64,000 bases of DNA from Undibacterium cyanobacteriorum (GTDB lineage Bacteria; Pseudomonadota; Gammaproteobacteria; Burkholderiales; Burkholderiaceae_D), in NCBI RefSeq assembly GCF_031326225.1, contig NZ_CP133720.1:4278001-4342000 (forward strand), read 5' to 3'. Made by a program: the position numbers and the translations under genes. Of this stretch, positions 9,416 through 18,263 are shown piece after piece. The notes under the pieces are model-generated. The model did no database searches, was not told the origin of the DNA, and saw nothing but the letters and a program-made list of their open reading frames with translations. Position 1 is the first letter of the stretch; every line of letters begins with the position of its first letter.

Positions 9416-9504
9416 CTGGGGTTTTACGCTAGCTGTTATTGATAAAGAACAAGACGTAGACAGCGCAGCGTCAACCGCATACTTATTTTTGCATCGAGGA
9501 AATC

Positions 9505-10044
9505 ATGAGCGACTCTCACAATCAACACGAAACAGCGATTAAAACGCCTAAGCAACTGATCGTTGCTGTGGTAGCTGGTTTTTTGGTTCCTATCTTGATC
9601 ATCGTCTTATTGGTGAAATACGTTGCAAGTGACAACAAAACAGGCGCAGGTTCCAGCAGTCAATCACCAGAAGCCATCGCAGCACGTATTAGCCCAGTAG
9701 CAAACGAAGGCTTCACTTTCGTTGACGCAAGCGCACCAAAAGTCTTGCAAACTGGCGAAGCCGTGTACAACGCCGCTTGTGCAGCTTGCCATGCAAGCGG
9801 TGCAGCTGGTGCGCCAAAATTTGGTGACGCCGCAGCTTGGGGTCCACGTATTGCTCAAGGCTATGACACAGTTGTGAAGCACGCAGTTGAAGGTTTGCGT
9901 GCTATGCCTGCAAAAGGCGGCAACCCAGATTTGGACAATATCGAAGTAGCACGCGCTGTGGTTCACATGGCCAATGCTGGCGGTGCTAAATTCAAAGAAC
10001 CTGAAGTGAAGGCAGCAGCTGCAGCGGACGCATCTGCGAAGTAA
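9505..10044 (+). CDS. Membrane-anchored c-type cytochrome (cytochrome c5 family)
   Basis: The 179-residue protein has one N-terminal membrane helix (about residues 18-40, LIVAVVAGFLVPILIIVLLV), a flexible Ser/Gly/Ala linker and a periplasmic haem domain. The haem-binding motif is CAACH, with Cys92, Cys95 and His96. A downstream LRAMPAKGGNPDLDN segment supplies the probable axial methionine and is typical of cytochrome c5/CycM-like proteins. It is likely an electron shuttle in the respiratory chain, held at the outer face of the inner membrane. The tail is alanine/lysine-rich. The start has a GAGGA ribosome-binding site. It is monocistronic, with a clear terminator 60 bp downstream. Confidence 0.92.
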   Translation: MSDSHNQHETAIKTPKQLIVAVVAGFLVPILIIVLLVKYVASDNKTGAGSSSQSPEAIAARISPVANEGFTFVDASAPKVLQTGEAVYNAACAACHASGAAGAPKFGDAAAWGPRIAQGYDTVVKHAVEGLRAMPAKGGNPDLDNIEVARAVVHMANAGGAKFKEPEVKAAAAADASAK

Positions 10045-10103
10045 TTCACGGAGAATGCAATAAGAATTCACTAAGAGTTCAGTAAGCGGTCAATTCTGCA
10101 TCC

Positions 10104-10138
10104 AAGAAAAAAGCCAGTCGTCGACTGGCTTTTTTCTT
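10104..10138. terminator. Bidirectional rho-independent terminator
   Basis: A near-perfect inverted repeat has arms at 10104-10119 and 10123-10138 and a 3-nt loop. It has a GC-rich core (GCCAGTC/GACTGGC) flanked by A and T tracts, so it can end transcription on either strand. It separates the convergent cytochrome c gene and the ClpP-fold gene. Confidence 0.92.
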
Positions 10139-10169
10139 TCTGACTGCTCTAACAATCTCAAGATTTCCA

Positions 10170-11063
10170 TTATTCGGCCTCAGGAAAATCTCCAGCAAAA
10201 CGAAGCTTTGAGGTGCCAATTCGTTTTTTAATCTGCTCCTCCAACTGTTGCAACTGCTTCTCATCAGTCGGATAGAAATACGCTTTAATTCCTGTAACCC
10301 CAAAACTCTCTAAGGTTTGCTGATTGGGGAAGAAAACCGCATCGCCATAGGGATTCGCACGCGAGAGTTGAACCGATTTCAGCGCTTCCTTACTAGCGAT
10401 CTCCTCTAAAGCGCTCTTAATTCGTTGATCAAACCCGTCACCATCCGCGATTTCGATCTTCTTGCCATTAACGGTAAGTACAAAGTGAACCTCATTGGGG
10501 GGTAATTTGTTTTCCAAGCGATCCATCATTTCAACCAAGATGTCGGGATCGAGGTGGAGCCGTTGCAGCAACTGTGCCTCCTCGGTAGCCATACGATCAA
10601 ATTGAGCGATGAGTTTGCCGCGAGATGCTCCCTTCTCCTCATCATCCTGCTCCACAGAACTCGGACCAGCATGTGTCGAGCGAGACGATCCATGAAATCC
10701 CACAACACTGTCTGGCCGCAATGTTTTCGTACGTCCAGCAAGGAAAATATTGTTCGCACATGAAGACATGCAATACCCTGCAACCTCAACGCCCATCGCA
10801 CGGTCGGCGAGTAAATTGCCGATCTTGACGCCCTCGCTGAGATCGCCACCTAGAGAAGTAATCACGAGTATTTTGCTTGTTTTAGTGATGTACTTTTGCA
10901 AAGCCCGCAAGCTTTTTTTCGCTACGATGTCGCCTCGATAAACAACAGTTTCGGAGTTGAGTCGATAAACTCTGAAAGACTCGCTCGCAGCGTGACAAAA
11001 ACTAAACGTACCAAAGCAAAACAATGCGAGGCAGGTTCGAGAAAATATAGTGTGAAGCATCAA
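10170..11063 (-). CDS. Periplasmic ClpP/crotonase-fold protein (COG3904-like)
   Basis: This 297-residue protein has a signal peptide (about residues 1-26, cleaved after CHAAS). It then has a ClpP-like fold: the strand ILVITSLGGDLSEGVKIGNLL binds peptide backbone in this superfamily, GYCMSSCANNIFLAG at residues 96-110 carries the candidate nucleophile Ser100/Ser101, and VVGFHG supplies His124. The SxC-rich nucleophile motif and histidine spacing resemble the predicted periplasmic ClpP-like proteins of COG3904. An acidic/serine-rich insert follows the histidine, and a helical C-terminal region has no assignment. Proteolytic activity is plausible but unproven. Confidence 0.72.
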   Translation of the reverse strand: MMLHTIFSRTCLALFCFGTFSFCHAASESFRVYRLNSETVVYRGDIVAKKSLRALQKYITKTSKILVITSLGGDLSEGVKIGNLLADRAMGVEVAGYCMSSCANNIFLAGRTKTLRPDSVVGFHGSSRSTHAGPSSVEQDDEEKGASRGKLIAQFDRMATEEAQLLQRLHLDPDILVEMMDRLENKLPPNEVHFVLTVNGKKIEIADGDGFDQRIKSALEEIASKEALKSVQLSRANPYGDAVFFPNQQTLESFGVTGIKAYFYPTDEKQLQQLEEQIKKRIGTSKLRFAGDFPEAE

Positions 11064-11132
11064 TCGGCCTAATTCTGAAAACCCAGATAATAGTCCATTG
11101 AGCTAGAAAAAATCACATTTTTTCAAACAGCG

Positions 11133-11171
11133 AAAACCCGAACGATCAGCAGCAGATCAGTTCGAGTTTTT
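11133..11171 (-). terminator. Likely terminator of fadH
   Basis: Just after the fadH stop, the minus strand forms an imperfect stem. Arms of about 14 nt pair with one bulged T around a 7-nt CTGCTGCT-type loop, ending in a GTTTT tract. The imperfect stem makes it less certain than the other terminators. Confidence 0.6.
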
Positions 11172-11182
11172 CAAATAGGGAA

Positions 11183-13216
11183 TTACAAGGATGCGGCCAG
11201 CTCAGCGCCTTCTTTAATCGCGCGTTTTGCATCGAGCTCAGAAGCCAAGGCCGCGCCGCCGATCTTATGGAATTTCGGACCTGTTTCGCTAACTTGTGTT
11301 GGCATCAATTCGGTCAACGATTCTTGCCCTGCGCAGAGAATCACGTGATCCACATCGAGGACTTGATCTTGACCGGCGACACTGATGTGCAGTCCTTGAT
11401 CATCAATCTTCTTATATTCGACCGCAGCCATCATCTTGACTTGATTACGCTGCAAGGTGGCACGATGCACCCAACCCGAAGTTTTGCCCAAACCAGCACC
11501 GACCTTGCTCGCCTTGCGCTGCAGGAGATAAATATCGCGAATTGGTGCATCCACATGTGGCGCGACCAAACCGCCATTTTGCTTCGCCTGCAAATCAATG
11601 CCCCATTCACCCAACCACTTCGACAATGGAATCGGCAACGGTGTTGCGAAATCATGGAGAAGATATTCAGCGACGTCAAAACCAATACCGCCAGCACCAA
11701 TAATTGCGACTTTTTTGCCGACCGGTTTCTTATGCAACAGCACATCCAAATACGACATTACTTTCGGATGATCCACGCCTTCAATGCGTGGCTTGCGTGG
11801 CGTAATCCCGGTGGCAATGATGATGTGATCAAATCCTTGCGCGACCAATTCTTCGCGTGTGACACGGCGATTCAAATGCAATTTCACGCCGGTCATTTCC
11901 ACGCGCTTGGCGAAATAACGCAGCGTTTCTTTGAACTCTTCTTTCCCTGGGATTTGCATAGCGATCTTGAATTGACCACCAATCGAATCGGAACTATCAA
12001 ACAAGCTAACATCATGACCACAACTTGCCGCTACCGTCGCCGCCGACAAACCTGCAGGACCAGCACCAACCACGGCGATCCGTTTCGCAATCGGCTTTTT
12101 GGTGTAGACCAATTCGGTTTCATGAGCAGCGCGTGGATTGACTAAGCAACTCGCACGTTGATTCGAGAAGGTGTGGTCCAAACACGCTTGGTTACAAGCG
12201 ATACAAGTATTGATTTCGTCGACACGCCCGGTTGCTGCTTTATTCACGAACTCAGGGTCCGCCAAAAATGGGCGCGCCATCGACACCATATCAGCTGTAC
12301 CGCTAGCGATGATATCCTCGGCTTGGGCTGGCATATTGATACGATTCGAGGCGATCACAGGAATCGATACGGCTTGCTTGAGACGCCCTGACACGCTTGC
12401 AAACGCCGCGCGCGGTACCGATGTCACGATGGTTGGGACGCGGGCTTCATGCCAGCCGATACCGGTGTTGAATAAAGTCACGCCGGCTTTTTCCAAGGCT
12501 TGCGCCACCGCCACAACCTCATCCCAGCTATTCCCACCTTCGACGAGATCAAGAATGGAGTGGCGATACATGATGATAAATTTTTCACCAACTGCAGCAC
12601 GTACGCGCTTGACGATTTCCACCGGCAGACGCATACGATTTTCGATGGAACCGCCCCAACGGTCGGTACGATGATTGGTACGCACGCACAAGAATTGATT
12701 CAATAAGTAGCCTTCGCTACCCATAATTTCAACACCGTCATAGCCCGATTGTTGTGCCAATTTGGCGCAGCGCACGTAAGCTTTGATGGTTTTCTCGATC
12801 CCGGCTTCGTCTAAAGCTTTTGGTTTGAATTTGGAAATCGGTGCCTGCTTATCCGAAGCAGAAACAATAAACGGTTGATAGCCATAGCGACCTGCATGCA
12901 AGATCTGCATCACGATTTTGCCGTCTTCTTCATGCACGGCTTTCGTCACTTTGCGATGATTGAAAACATCGCCAAAGAAATTCATGGTGCCGCCAAAAGG
13001 CAGCAACCAACCTTGTCGATTGGGTGAAATACCGCCGGTAACAATTAGGCCCACACCACCACGGGCGCGTTCTCTGAAATACGCGGCTAATTTGCCATAG
13101 TTGTAAAAACGATCTTCAAGACCCGTGTGCATAGAACCCATCATGACGCGATTACGCAGCGTCGTAAAACCAAGATCGAGGGGCTCCAACAAATGAGGAA
13201 AATGCGCGTTTGCCAT
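11183..13216 (-). CDS. fadH: NADPH-dependent 2,4-dienoyl-CoA reductase
   Basis: The 677-residue enzyme matches FadH throughout. An N-terminal old-yellow-enzyme TIM barrel binds FMN (LLEPLDLGFTTLRNRVMMGSMHTGLED; MQILHAGRYGY; GVEIMGSEGYLLNQFL). A [4Fe-4S] cluster motif follows (CIACNQACLDHTFSNQRASC). C-terminal FAD- and NADPH-binding Rossmann halves start at VVGAGPAGLSAATVAA and VAIIGAGGIGFDVAEYL. It removes even-position double bonds during beta-oxidation of unsaturated fatty acids. The length agrees with E. coli FadH (672). It is monocistronic; no other fad gene is adjacent. Confidence 0.96.
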   Translation of the reverse strand: MANAHFPHLLEPLDLGFTTLRNRVMMGSMHTGLEDRFYNYGKLAAYFRERARGGVGLIVTGGISPNRQGWLLPFGGTMNFFGDVFNHRKVTKAVHEEDGKIVMQILHAGRYGYQPFIVSASDKQAPISKFKPKALDEAGIEKTIKAYVRCAKLAQQSGYDGVEIMGSEGYLLNQFLCVRTNHRTDRWGGSIENRMRLPVEIVKRVRAAVGEKFIIMYRHSILDLVEGGNSWDEVVAVAQALEKAGVTLFNTGIGWHEARVPTIVTSVPRAAFASVSGRLKQAVSIPVIASNRINMPAQAEDIIASGTADMVSMARPFLADPEFVNKAATGRVDEINTCIACNQACLDHTFSNQRASCLVNPRAAHETELVYTKKPIAKRIAVVGAGPAGLSAATVAASCGHDVSLFDSSDSIGGQFKIAMQIPGKEEFKETLRYFAKRVEMTGVKLHLNRRVTREELVAQGFDHIIIATGITPRKPRIEGVDHPKVMSYLDVLLHKKPVGKKVAIIGAGGIGFDVAEYLLHDFATPLPIPLSKWLGEWGIDLQAKQNGGLVAPHVDAPIRDIYLLQRKASKVGAGLGKTSGWVHRATLQRNQVKMMAAVEYKKIDDQGLHISVAGQDQVLDVDHVILCAGQESLTELMPTQVSETGPKFHKIGGAALASELDAKRAIKEGAELAASL

Positions 13217-13439
13217 AGCTAAACTCTATAAAAAACAGGATCAGCCAAGAATACACAAGCTTGCTAAAAATAGCGAAGTTTTGACTAGTTGATAGTCTCT
13301 AAAGTGTCTCGTAAATGTTTGTAAGTGAAATCAATGCGAGTCGTAACAAATGTAACTAAGTCCGCATTTTTAAGTTGAACCCGCGGATCTGGACTACAGT
13401 CATCGGGCGAAATTGATTCCCTACATCCAAGCTATTGCA

Positions 13440-14102
13440 ATGAAATACACATTGTTTCAAAAATTATTACCTAGCAATGAAGCGCAACTCCTGCGCCGAA
13501 TTTTCGCGGACCTCGAGTTTCTAGGGCTGGCTCAAAAATATGGCAGCTATTGCTTATTTATGAGCTCACTTCTGGCCGAGATCCTCAAGAGCCATCACTT
13601 CGAAGTTGAGCTCAAAGCATGTGTGGCGGTGATCGATAAAGGTCATGAAGAACGTTTCCTACTCGGCGCAAAAGAGTTTGCATCGCCCGGTCAAATTCCA
13701 TCGCACCTTGTGTGTGTTGTCAATAAAACCGTCTTGCTCGATTTTGGTTTGGGGAATGCGCGTCGAACTTTTGCACCTGATCTTTTTCACGGTCTCATCT
13801 TGCCATTAGATGACTATCATGCACGAGGGGGGGGAGTTCTTTGCAGTGCTCGCTTGATGAATAAATACGAGATTCATTACTTGGTCGATGCATTACCCGA
13901 AACTCTCGGTGATCGAATCCGAGATCAAGAGGCAGTATTGCAAAAAGCTCTGAAAGATTATCGTCGTTACGCAAGAAATCGCTTGAAATTTAACGTGGCA
14001 AAAGCATTCAAGAGCGTCTATAAAACGAATCTTTTCTCCGCAAAAAAATCGCCTGAGCTGGCTCGTATCGCGGGCGACTTTAATGCCACTTGGTCGACTT
14101 AA
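13440..14102 (+). CDS. Uncharacterised protein with possible Cys-His-Asp (transglutaminase/NAT-like) triad
   Basis: This 220-residue soluble protein has no confident family. Three segments line up with the papain-like/transglutaminase or arylamine N-acetyltransferase pattern: YGSYCLFMSSLLAEIL (cysteine at a helix start), PSHLVCVV (histidine on a strand) and VLLDFGLGNARR (aspartate on a strand). The C-terminal third is basic and helical. The ATG at 13440 is preferred over a TTG 27 bases upstream. It is convergent with the BLUF gene and the stop codons overlap in the palindrome TTAA (14099-14102). An unusually G-rich stretch (about 13827-13835) lies mid-gene. The function is unknown. Confidence 0.65.
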   Translation: MKYTLFQKLLPSNEAQLLRRIFADLEFLGLAQKYGSYCLFMSSLLAEILKSHHFEVELKACVAVIDKGHEERFLLGAKEFASPGQIPSHLVCVVNKTVLLDFGLGNARRTFAPDLFHGLILPLDDYHARGGGVLCSARLMNKYEIHYLVDALPETLGDRIRDQEAVLQKALKDYRRYARNRLKFNVAKAFKSVYKTNLFSAKKSPELARIAGDFNATWST

Positions 14103-14512
14103 GCTGTGGCTTTCGCGAAGTGCTCAAAAATACATAAGGCGGATTGGCTATCCGTTTTGCTCTTTGCAAATTCTCCGTCAAAGCAAGTGAGCCATTCCGG
14201 CTGCTCTCGCAATTCCTCTGCGGCGAGATGTCGAAACCCCATATTCCAATGCGAAAACAAGCGCGCTGAAATATCACGTTGTAGCACCAAACTCACGTGT
14301 CGATGGCGCGGATCTTGTTGTATCCGTTCATAGGTGTTCAGCACATCTTTTCGTTCACCTTCCAGCATTTGCAAAAATCGGCCATTCGCATAAATCAGCA
14401 TCCCAGTCACCGTGCGCGCCGTATTATTTCGCACAGCATGACTATGAATGCCACTCAAGACCGATTCATCTGTCGCCAATTCGCTTAGGTAAATTAACTG
14501 ATAGAGTGCCAT
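14099..14512 (-). CDS. BLUF-domain blue-light sensor
   Basis: This 137-residue protein is essentially one BLUF domain (about residues 1-95), which binds FAD and senses blue light. Key residues are visible: Tyr8 in LYQLIYLS, Asn30 in RNNTARTVTGMLIY, Gln48 in GRFLQMLEGE, and the SHWNMGF strand that carries the Trp/Met pair. There is no fused output domain; the remaining 40 residues form the usual C-terminal helices. Single-domain BLUF proteins act by protein-protein contact, so a partner must be encoded elsewhere. The only adjacent gene is the convergent Cys-His-Asp protein, which is not in the same transcript. Confidence 0.93.
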   Translation of the reverse strand: MALYQLIYLSELATDESVLSGIHSHAVRNNTARTVTGMLIYANGRFLQMLEGERKDVLNTYERIQQDPRHRHVSLVLQRDISARLFSHWNMGFRHLAAEELREQPEWLTCFDGEFAKSKTDSQSALCIFEHFAKATA

Positions 14513-14652
14513 GACAGTCCCTTCTCAAAAAATCTGTCATGTAGTGTAGGCAGTCCGGGTCCGACTGGCAAACCCAAAAGATTGGGCTACATCAAACCGA
14601 ACTCAAATCACGCGACGCGTATTGACTGCCTACCAGCCTCACTCATTCGACT

Positions 14653-17157
14653 TTAAATCGGAGCGCCAGGCGGAATATTCGGCAAACCCCGCAACTTCAC
14701 ACTACTCGGGTCGCGCAAATAACTGAGAATCAACTCTGCCGCTTGCTTACGGCTGTCCGCTTGTGGACCACGTCCTGGATTCTTGTGCATCCAAGCTGCC
14801 AAACTTTGCAGTTGCTGACGCACTTGTGCTTGTACTTGCGGATGCAAACGGCCGGAATCCAACAGGCCAAGCGTCGCATCTAATACCACCCAATTTGAAG
14901 CTAACTGAACCGCTTCGCCAGCATTCACTTTGTGAGGCACAGCTTCCCTTTGCCAAGTTGCAGCGAAGACTTGGCGCAATACTTCATCGACGCTCACCTG
15001 TTGTGCGTCGCGCGCATGTTGCCACGCTAGGCGATTAAAACGTGCAGCATCAAACAGGAACAAACTGGTTTGCGCCGCACCCGCTTCGACCGCCGAGAAA
15101 GCATCGAAGGCGACGCTCATACGCGATGCGAAATACTCCGGCGTCTTGTTATAACCTTCGCTTTGTGGCGTCAACACATCCAGCACCGAGGCAGGCAACG
15201 CCAACTGTTCTGCCTGTAGGCTTTCACACAATTTATTGAGAGCCGCTCTTTGGATTTTCGCTTCCACCACCTTCACACCCGCTTGCGCGCGACCTTGATT
15301 CACGTCATTCGCGAGCCCGTACTCATATTCGCCGCCAGCGATCAATCGTGCCACAGCCTCGACCTGATACCGATGCAGTAAATAAATCGGTACCAGACGC
15401 GCCTCCAATTCGCCTAATTGGCGTTGCGGTGGCAACACGGCAAGCGAGAATTGATCTAAAGCTGCTCTCCGAATTTTCATTAACTTATCATAGGTAGAAA
15501 TGGAATCCGGACCAAAGTCCCATAGCAATCCATTCGGATGCATCGAGGCACTTGGTCGCGAATCTGCGTCACCGACATATTGCAGTCCCGCAGCCCGCGC
15601 ATCTTCTCGCAACTTCGCTAATGCTTGCTGCTCATCTTGACCTGGAAAGCTCGCATACAAATGTTTGATGACATAGTCGTCCCACGGCCCAACGCCAACA
15701 CCATAGGCCTGTTGCACCTGTGGCTGTCCTTGCGCATCAATACTGAGGATAGGATGCGGATAATCCATCACCGATCCATTGCCGTGTCGGCTCGGGGCAA
15801 AGTTGTGGGCAATGCCTAAAGTGTGTCCAACTTCATGTGCGGCCAGTTGACGCAAACGCGCTAAGGCCATTTGCTCTGCTGCTTGCTTCTTCTCAGCTTG
15901 ACTCCATTTTCCATACGGCGCTAACAGGCTTTCAGCAATCAAGATATCTTGGCGTACACGTTGTGAACCTAAGGTCACCGTACCTTTAATGATCTCGCCA
16001 GTACGTGGATCGGTGATCGCATTGCCGTAAGACCAACCGCGCGTGGCACGGTGCACCCACATAATCGTGTTGTAACGAATGTCCATCGGATCGACACCCT
16101 CTGGCAACATTTCTACGCGATACGCATCTTTAAATCCCGCTTTCTCAAACGCGCTACTCCACCAACGCGCGCCTTCGAGCAAGGCGGAACGCACTGGTTC
16201 AGGCGTGCCGCGATCTAAATAATAAATAATAGGTTTTTTGACGGTACTGACGGCCGCAATCGGATCGGTCTTTTCTAAACGGTGACGCACTTGCCAGCGC
16301 ACAAAAATACTGTCGGCGAGCGGTGTACCAAAATCCATGGTTTCGGCATCAAAGCCCCCTGAGAACGGGTGATACGCGCGTTTTTGATAATTTTCGGGTA
16401 AGCGAACCAAACTAATGTGCTGTTGTAGACGTAAGTTCTTGGGATCGGCTGCGACCTGGCGCACGTAGTTGCCGTCTCCGGGGCCAGAGAAATTCAACAT
16501 CGCTTCCAACTCAGTATTGTCAGGGAAGCTTTTCGCTTGCGCGGTGAGCACCGCACTTCGCTTCTCGTCCACCACATAATTCCCCTGCCGTGCGCGACTC
16601 AAACTCTCACTCACGCCATGTCGATCAGCTAAGAGGAACGAGGAAAAATCGATCAGATACTGCTGATTCTCATGCACCAAAATATCACCAGCCCACAATA
16701 CCGCGCCAGCAAACGCCTCTTTCACAGAATCACGCTCATCTTTGCTATTCGAGCTTGCAATGAACTGCGTGTTCTCTTGGATTAGAAAAAGTCGCTTGCC
16801 GTGTCGTTCGAAGTGTACCAACTTACTCGAGCCCGCTTGGCCGCGATCTAATCCAATATCGTTTGAGCCAAGCGCATGAGGCAAGGATGAAACTAAGAGA
16901 AAAGAGTCACTACGCTCAGGTATGGCAAGGTAAAGCTTGGCCTGCTCGGATTGCGTCCATACATCAAAAAAACCAGCTTGCTTCTTGAAGCCATTTAACT
17001 GCGCCGCAAAGGTCGAAAAGGTGGCTGGACTTACGCTGCTGTTTGCCGTCGTCTGCGTCTGCGCAGACTGCGCCAACATAGAGGTGCATGCCAAAGCGAC
17101 CGCGAAAGTACAAGACCTCAAAGGCGTCTTGACTGATTTACAGAAAACAAATGACAT
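14653..17157 (-). CDS. Secreted zinc-dependent metalloprotease (DUF5117/DUF4953-type)
   Basis: This 834-residue protein has a signal peptide (MSFVFCKSVKTPLRSCTFAV..., ending near AQSAQ). The zinc-binding motif is HEVGHTLGIAH at residues 441-451, followed by a Met-turn-like SVMDYPHP, which places it among the metzincin-like proteases. The N-terminal half (DUF5117/5118-like) and the C-terminal half (LVPIYLLHRYQVEAVARLIAGGEY) match large uncharacterised exported metalloproteases of proteobacteria and Bacteroidetes. The start at 17157 is chosen because a proper signal peptide and a GAGG ribosome-binding site begin there; an in-frame ATG 186 bases upstream would spoil the signal sequence. The substrate is unknown. 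Confidence 0.88.
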   Translation of the reverse strand: MSFVFCKSVKTPLRSCTFAVALACTSMLAQSAQTQTTANSSVSPATFSTFAAQLNGFKKQAGFFDVWTQSEQAKLYLAIPERSDSFLLVSSLPHALGSNDIGLDRGQAGSSKLVHFERHGKRLFLIQENTQFIASSNSKDERDSVKEAFAGAVLWAGDILVHENQQYLIDFSSFLLADRHGVSESLSRARQGNYVVDEKRSAVLTAQAKSFPDNTELEAMLNFSGPGDGNYVRQVAADPKNLRLQQHISLVRLPENYQKRAYHPFSGGFDAETMDFGTPLADSIFVRWQVRHRLEKTDPIAAVSTVKKPIIYYLDRGTPEPVRSALLEGARWWSSAFEKAGFKDAYRVEMLPEGVDPMDIRYNTIMWVHRATRGWSYGNAITDPRTGEIIKGTVTLGSQRVRQDILIAESLLAPYGKWSQAEKKQAAEQMALARLRQLAAHEVGHTLGIAHNFAPSRHGNGSVMDYPHPILSIDAQGQPQVQQAYGVGVGPWDDYVIKHLYASFPGQDEQQALAKLREDARAAGLQYVGDADSRPSASMHPNGLLWDFGPDSISTYDKLMKIRRAALDQFSLAVLPPQRQLGELEARLVPIYLLHRYQVEAVARLIAGGEYEYGLANDVNQGRAQAGVKVVEAKIQRAALNKLCESLQAEQLALPASVLDVLTPQSEGYNKTPEYFASRMSVAFDAFSAVEAGAAQTSLFLFDAARFNRLAWQHARDAQQVSVDEVLRQVFAATWQREAVPHKVNAGEAVQLASNWVVLDATLGLLDSGRLHPQVQAQVRQQLQSLAAWMHKNPGRGPQADSRKQAAELILSYLRDPSSVKLRGLPNIPPGAPI

Positions 17158-17445
17158 AGGTGACCTCGTAAAAAAAGAATGAGCTGTAAATTGAAAAACA
17201 GAATGAAGCGAAAGCCAGTTGGCTATGACCACAAATTTAGGCAGAAGTTGCGCGATGAATCGCCATCTCAAGCGTCTCTTATCCAGAACGAGACCAAAGC
17301 TTGGTTTTATAAAAAATTTAATGCTGTAGACAGCATATTGCAAGAAAACGTAGGAAATTGTGACTTTTTAGAGCAATCTCGAGGGCATTTGCTACAATCA
17401 AACAAAACTAAATGAAGCCTCGTCGTAACGACCAAGGAGTGCATC

Positions 17446-18219
17446 ATGAAACTACGTTTTCTCGCCGGACTTTTGCTCTTGGTGGCAAGCAATCTCGTGT
17501 TCTCAACCAATAGTCAGGCGCAAGAGAAAGTCGTGCTCTACACGATCTCGGAATTTGATGCGCAGGGTCGGGAGGTTCCGCTCTCCAAGCCTAACCTGCA
17601 GGTACTGAATTATCTCGAGTCGCAACTAAACATCAAATTTGACCTGCGACGTGTGCCGTGGAAGCGCGCCATTGAGAACGCGCTCAGCGATGGCGGCATA
17701 CTGATGGGGATGTCGATCACCCAAGAAAGACGCAAAAAATTTGCCTTCTCAGAACCGATTAATGGCAATGCCAATTGGTTGGTGACACTGTGTAATCGCA
17801 GCTTCAAGTACGATCGAATCGAGGATCTGCAAGGCAAAACCATAGGCATCGTCTCCAGCACAAGTGTCAGCGAAGAGTTCGATCAGCATGCGAACAAACT
17901 TTTTCAAATCGAACACGACACTGGCGCTGGAATTGCACGCTTGAAGAAACTGGCCTTGCGACGTGTTGATGGCCTGATTTGGTATGGGCGCATCGGCAAC
18001 GCGAAAGACATAGAAGAATCGATCAATACTAATTACGAAGTGAAAAAACACGAAACCGACAAACCCTTCTGCGTACTCCCTAAGCCTGTGTCGATTGTGA
18101 CAAATCATTTTGCTATGAAAATCGATGCAAGCAATAACCAGATTCTGCAACGCATCTCAGCGGCATTATTGAAAGGACGCAAAGAAGGCGCCATCGCTAC
18201 CTTGAATCTACCAAACTGA
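17446..18219 (+). CDS. Periplasmic substrate-binding protein (PBP type 3), orphan
   Basis: This 257-residue protein has a signal peptide ending around SQAQ (residue 26). The remainder matches the solute-binding domain of the amino-acid type: VVLYTISEFDAQGREVPLSKPN..., the central WKRAIENALSDGGILMGMSITQERRKKFAFSEPI, and the hinge DLQGKTIGIVSSTS. No permease or ATPase gene is adjacent, so it may serve a distant transporter or a sensor, as many orphan members do. It has a strong AAGGAG ribosome-binding site and is followed closely (44 bp) by the MATE exporter. Confidence 0.85.
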   Translation: MKLRFLAGLLLLVASNLVFSTNSQAQEKVVLYTISEFDAQGREVPLSKPNLQVLNYLESQLNIKFDLRRVPWKRAIENALSDGGILMGMSITQERRKKFAFSEPINGNANWLVTLCNRSFKYDRIEDLQGKTIGIVSSTSVSEEFDQHANKLFQIEHDTGAGIARLKKLALRRVDGLIWYGRIGNAKDIEESINTNYEVKKHETDKPFCVLPKPVSIVTNHFAMKIDASNNQILQRISAALLKGRKEGAIATLNLPN

Positions 18220-18263
18220 TACACTACGCGATTTGCTAGCCACGCTTTTTCTCCTGGACACCA

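Noticed and set aside
11267..12145. Long open frame opposite fadH (292 codons)
   Set aside because: Composition is typical of an antisense shadow (Thr/Arg/His/Ile-rich, no family), while fadH on the other strand is full length with all motifs.
17158..17343. Longer N terminus for the zinc metalloprotease
   Set aside because: The extension would bury the signal peptide; start 17157 has GAGG upstream and a normal export signal.
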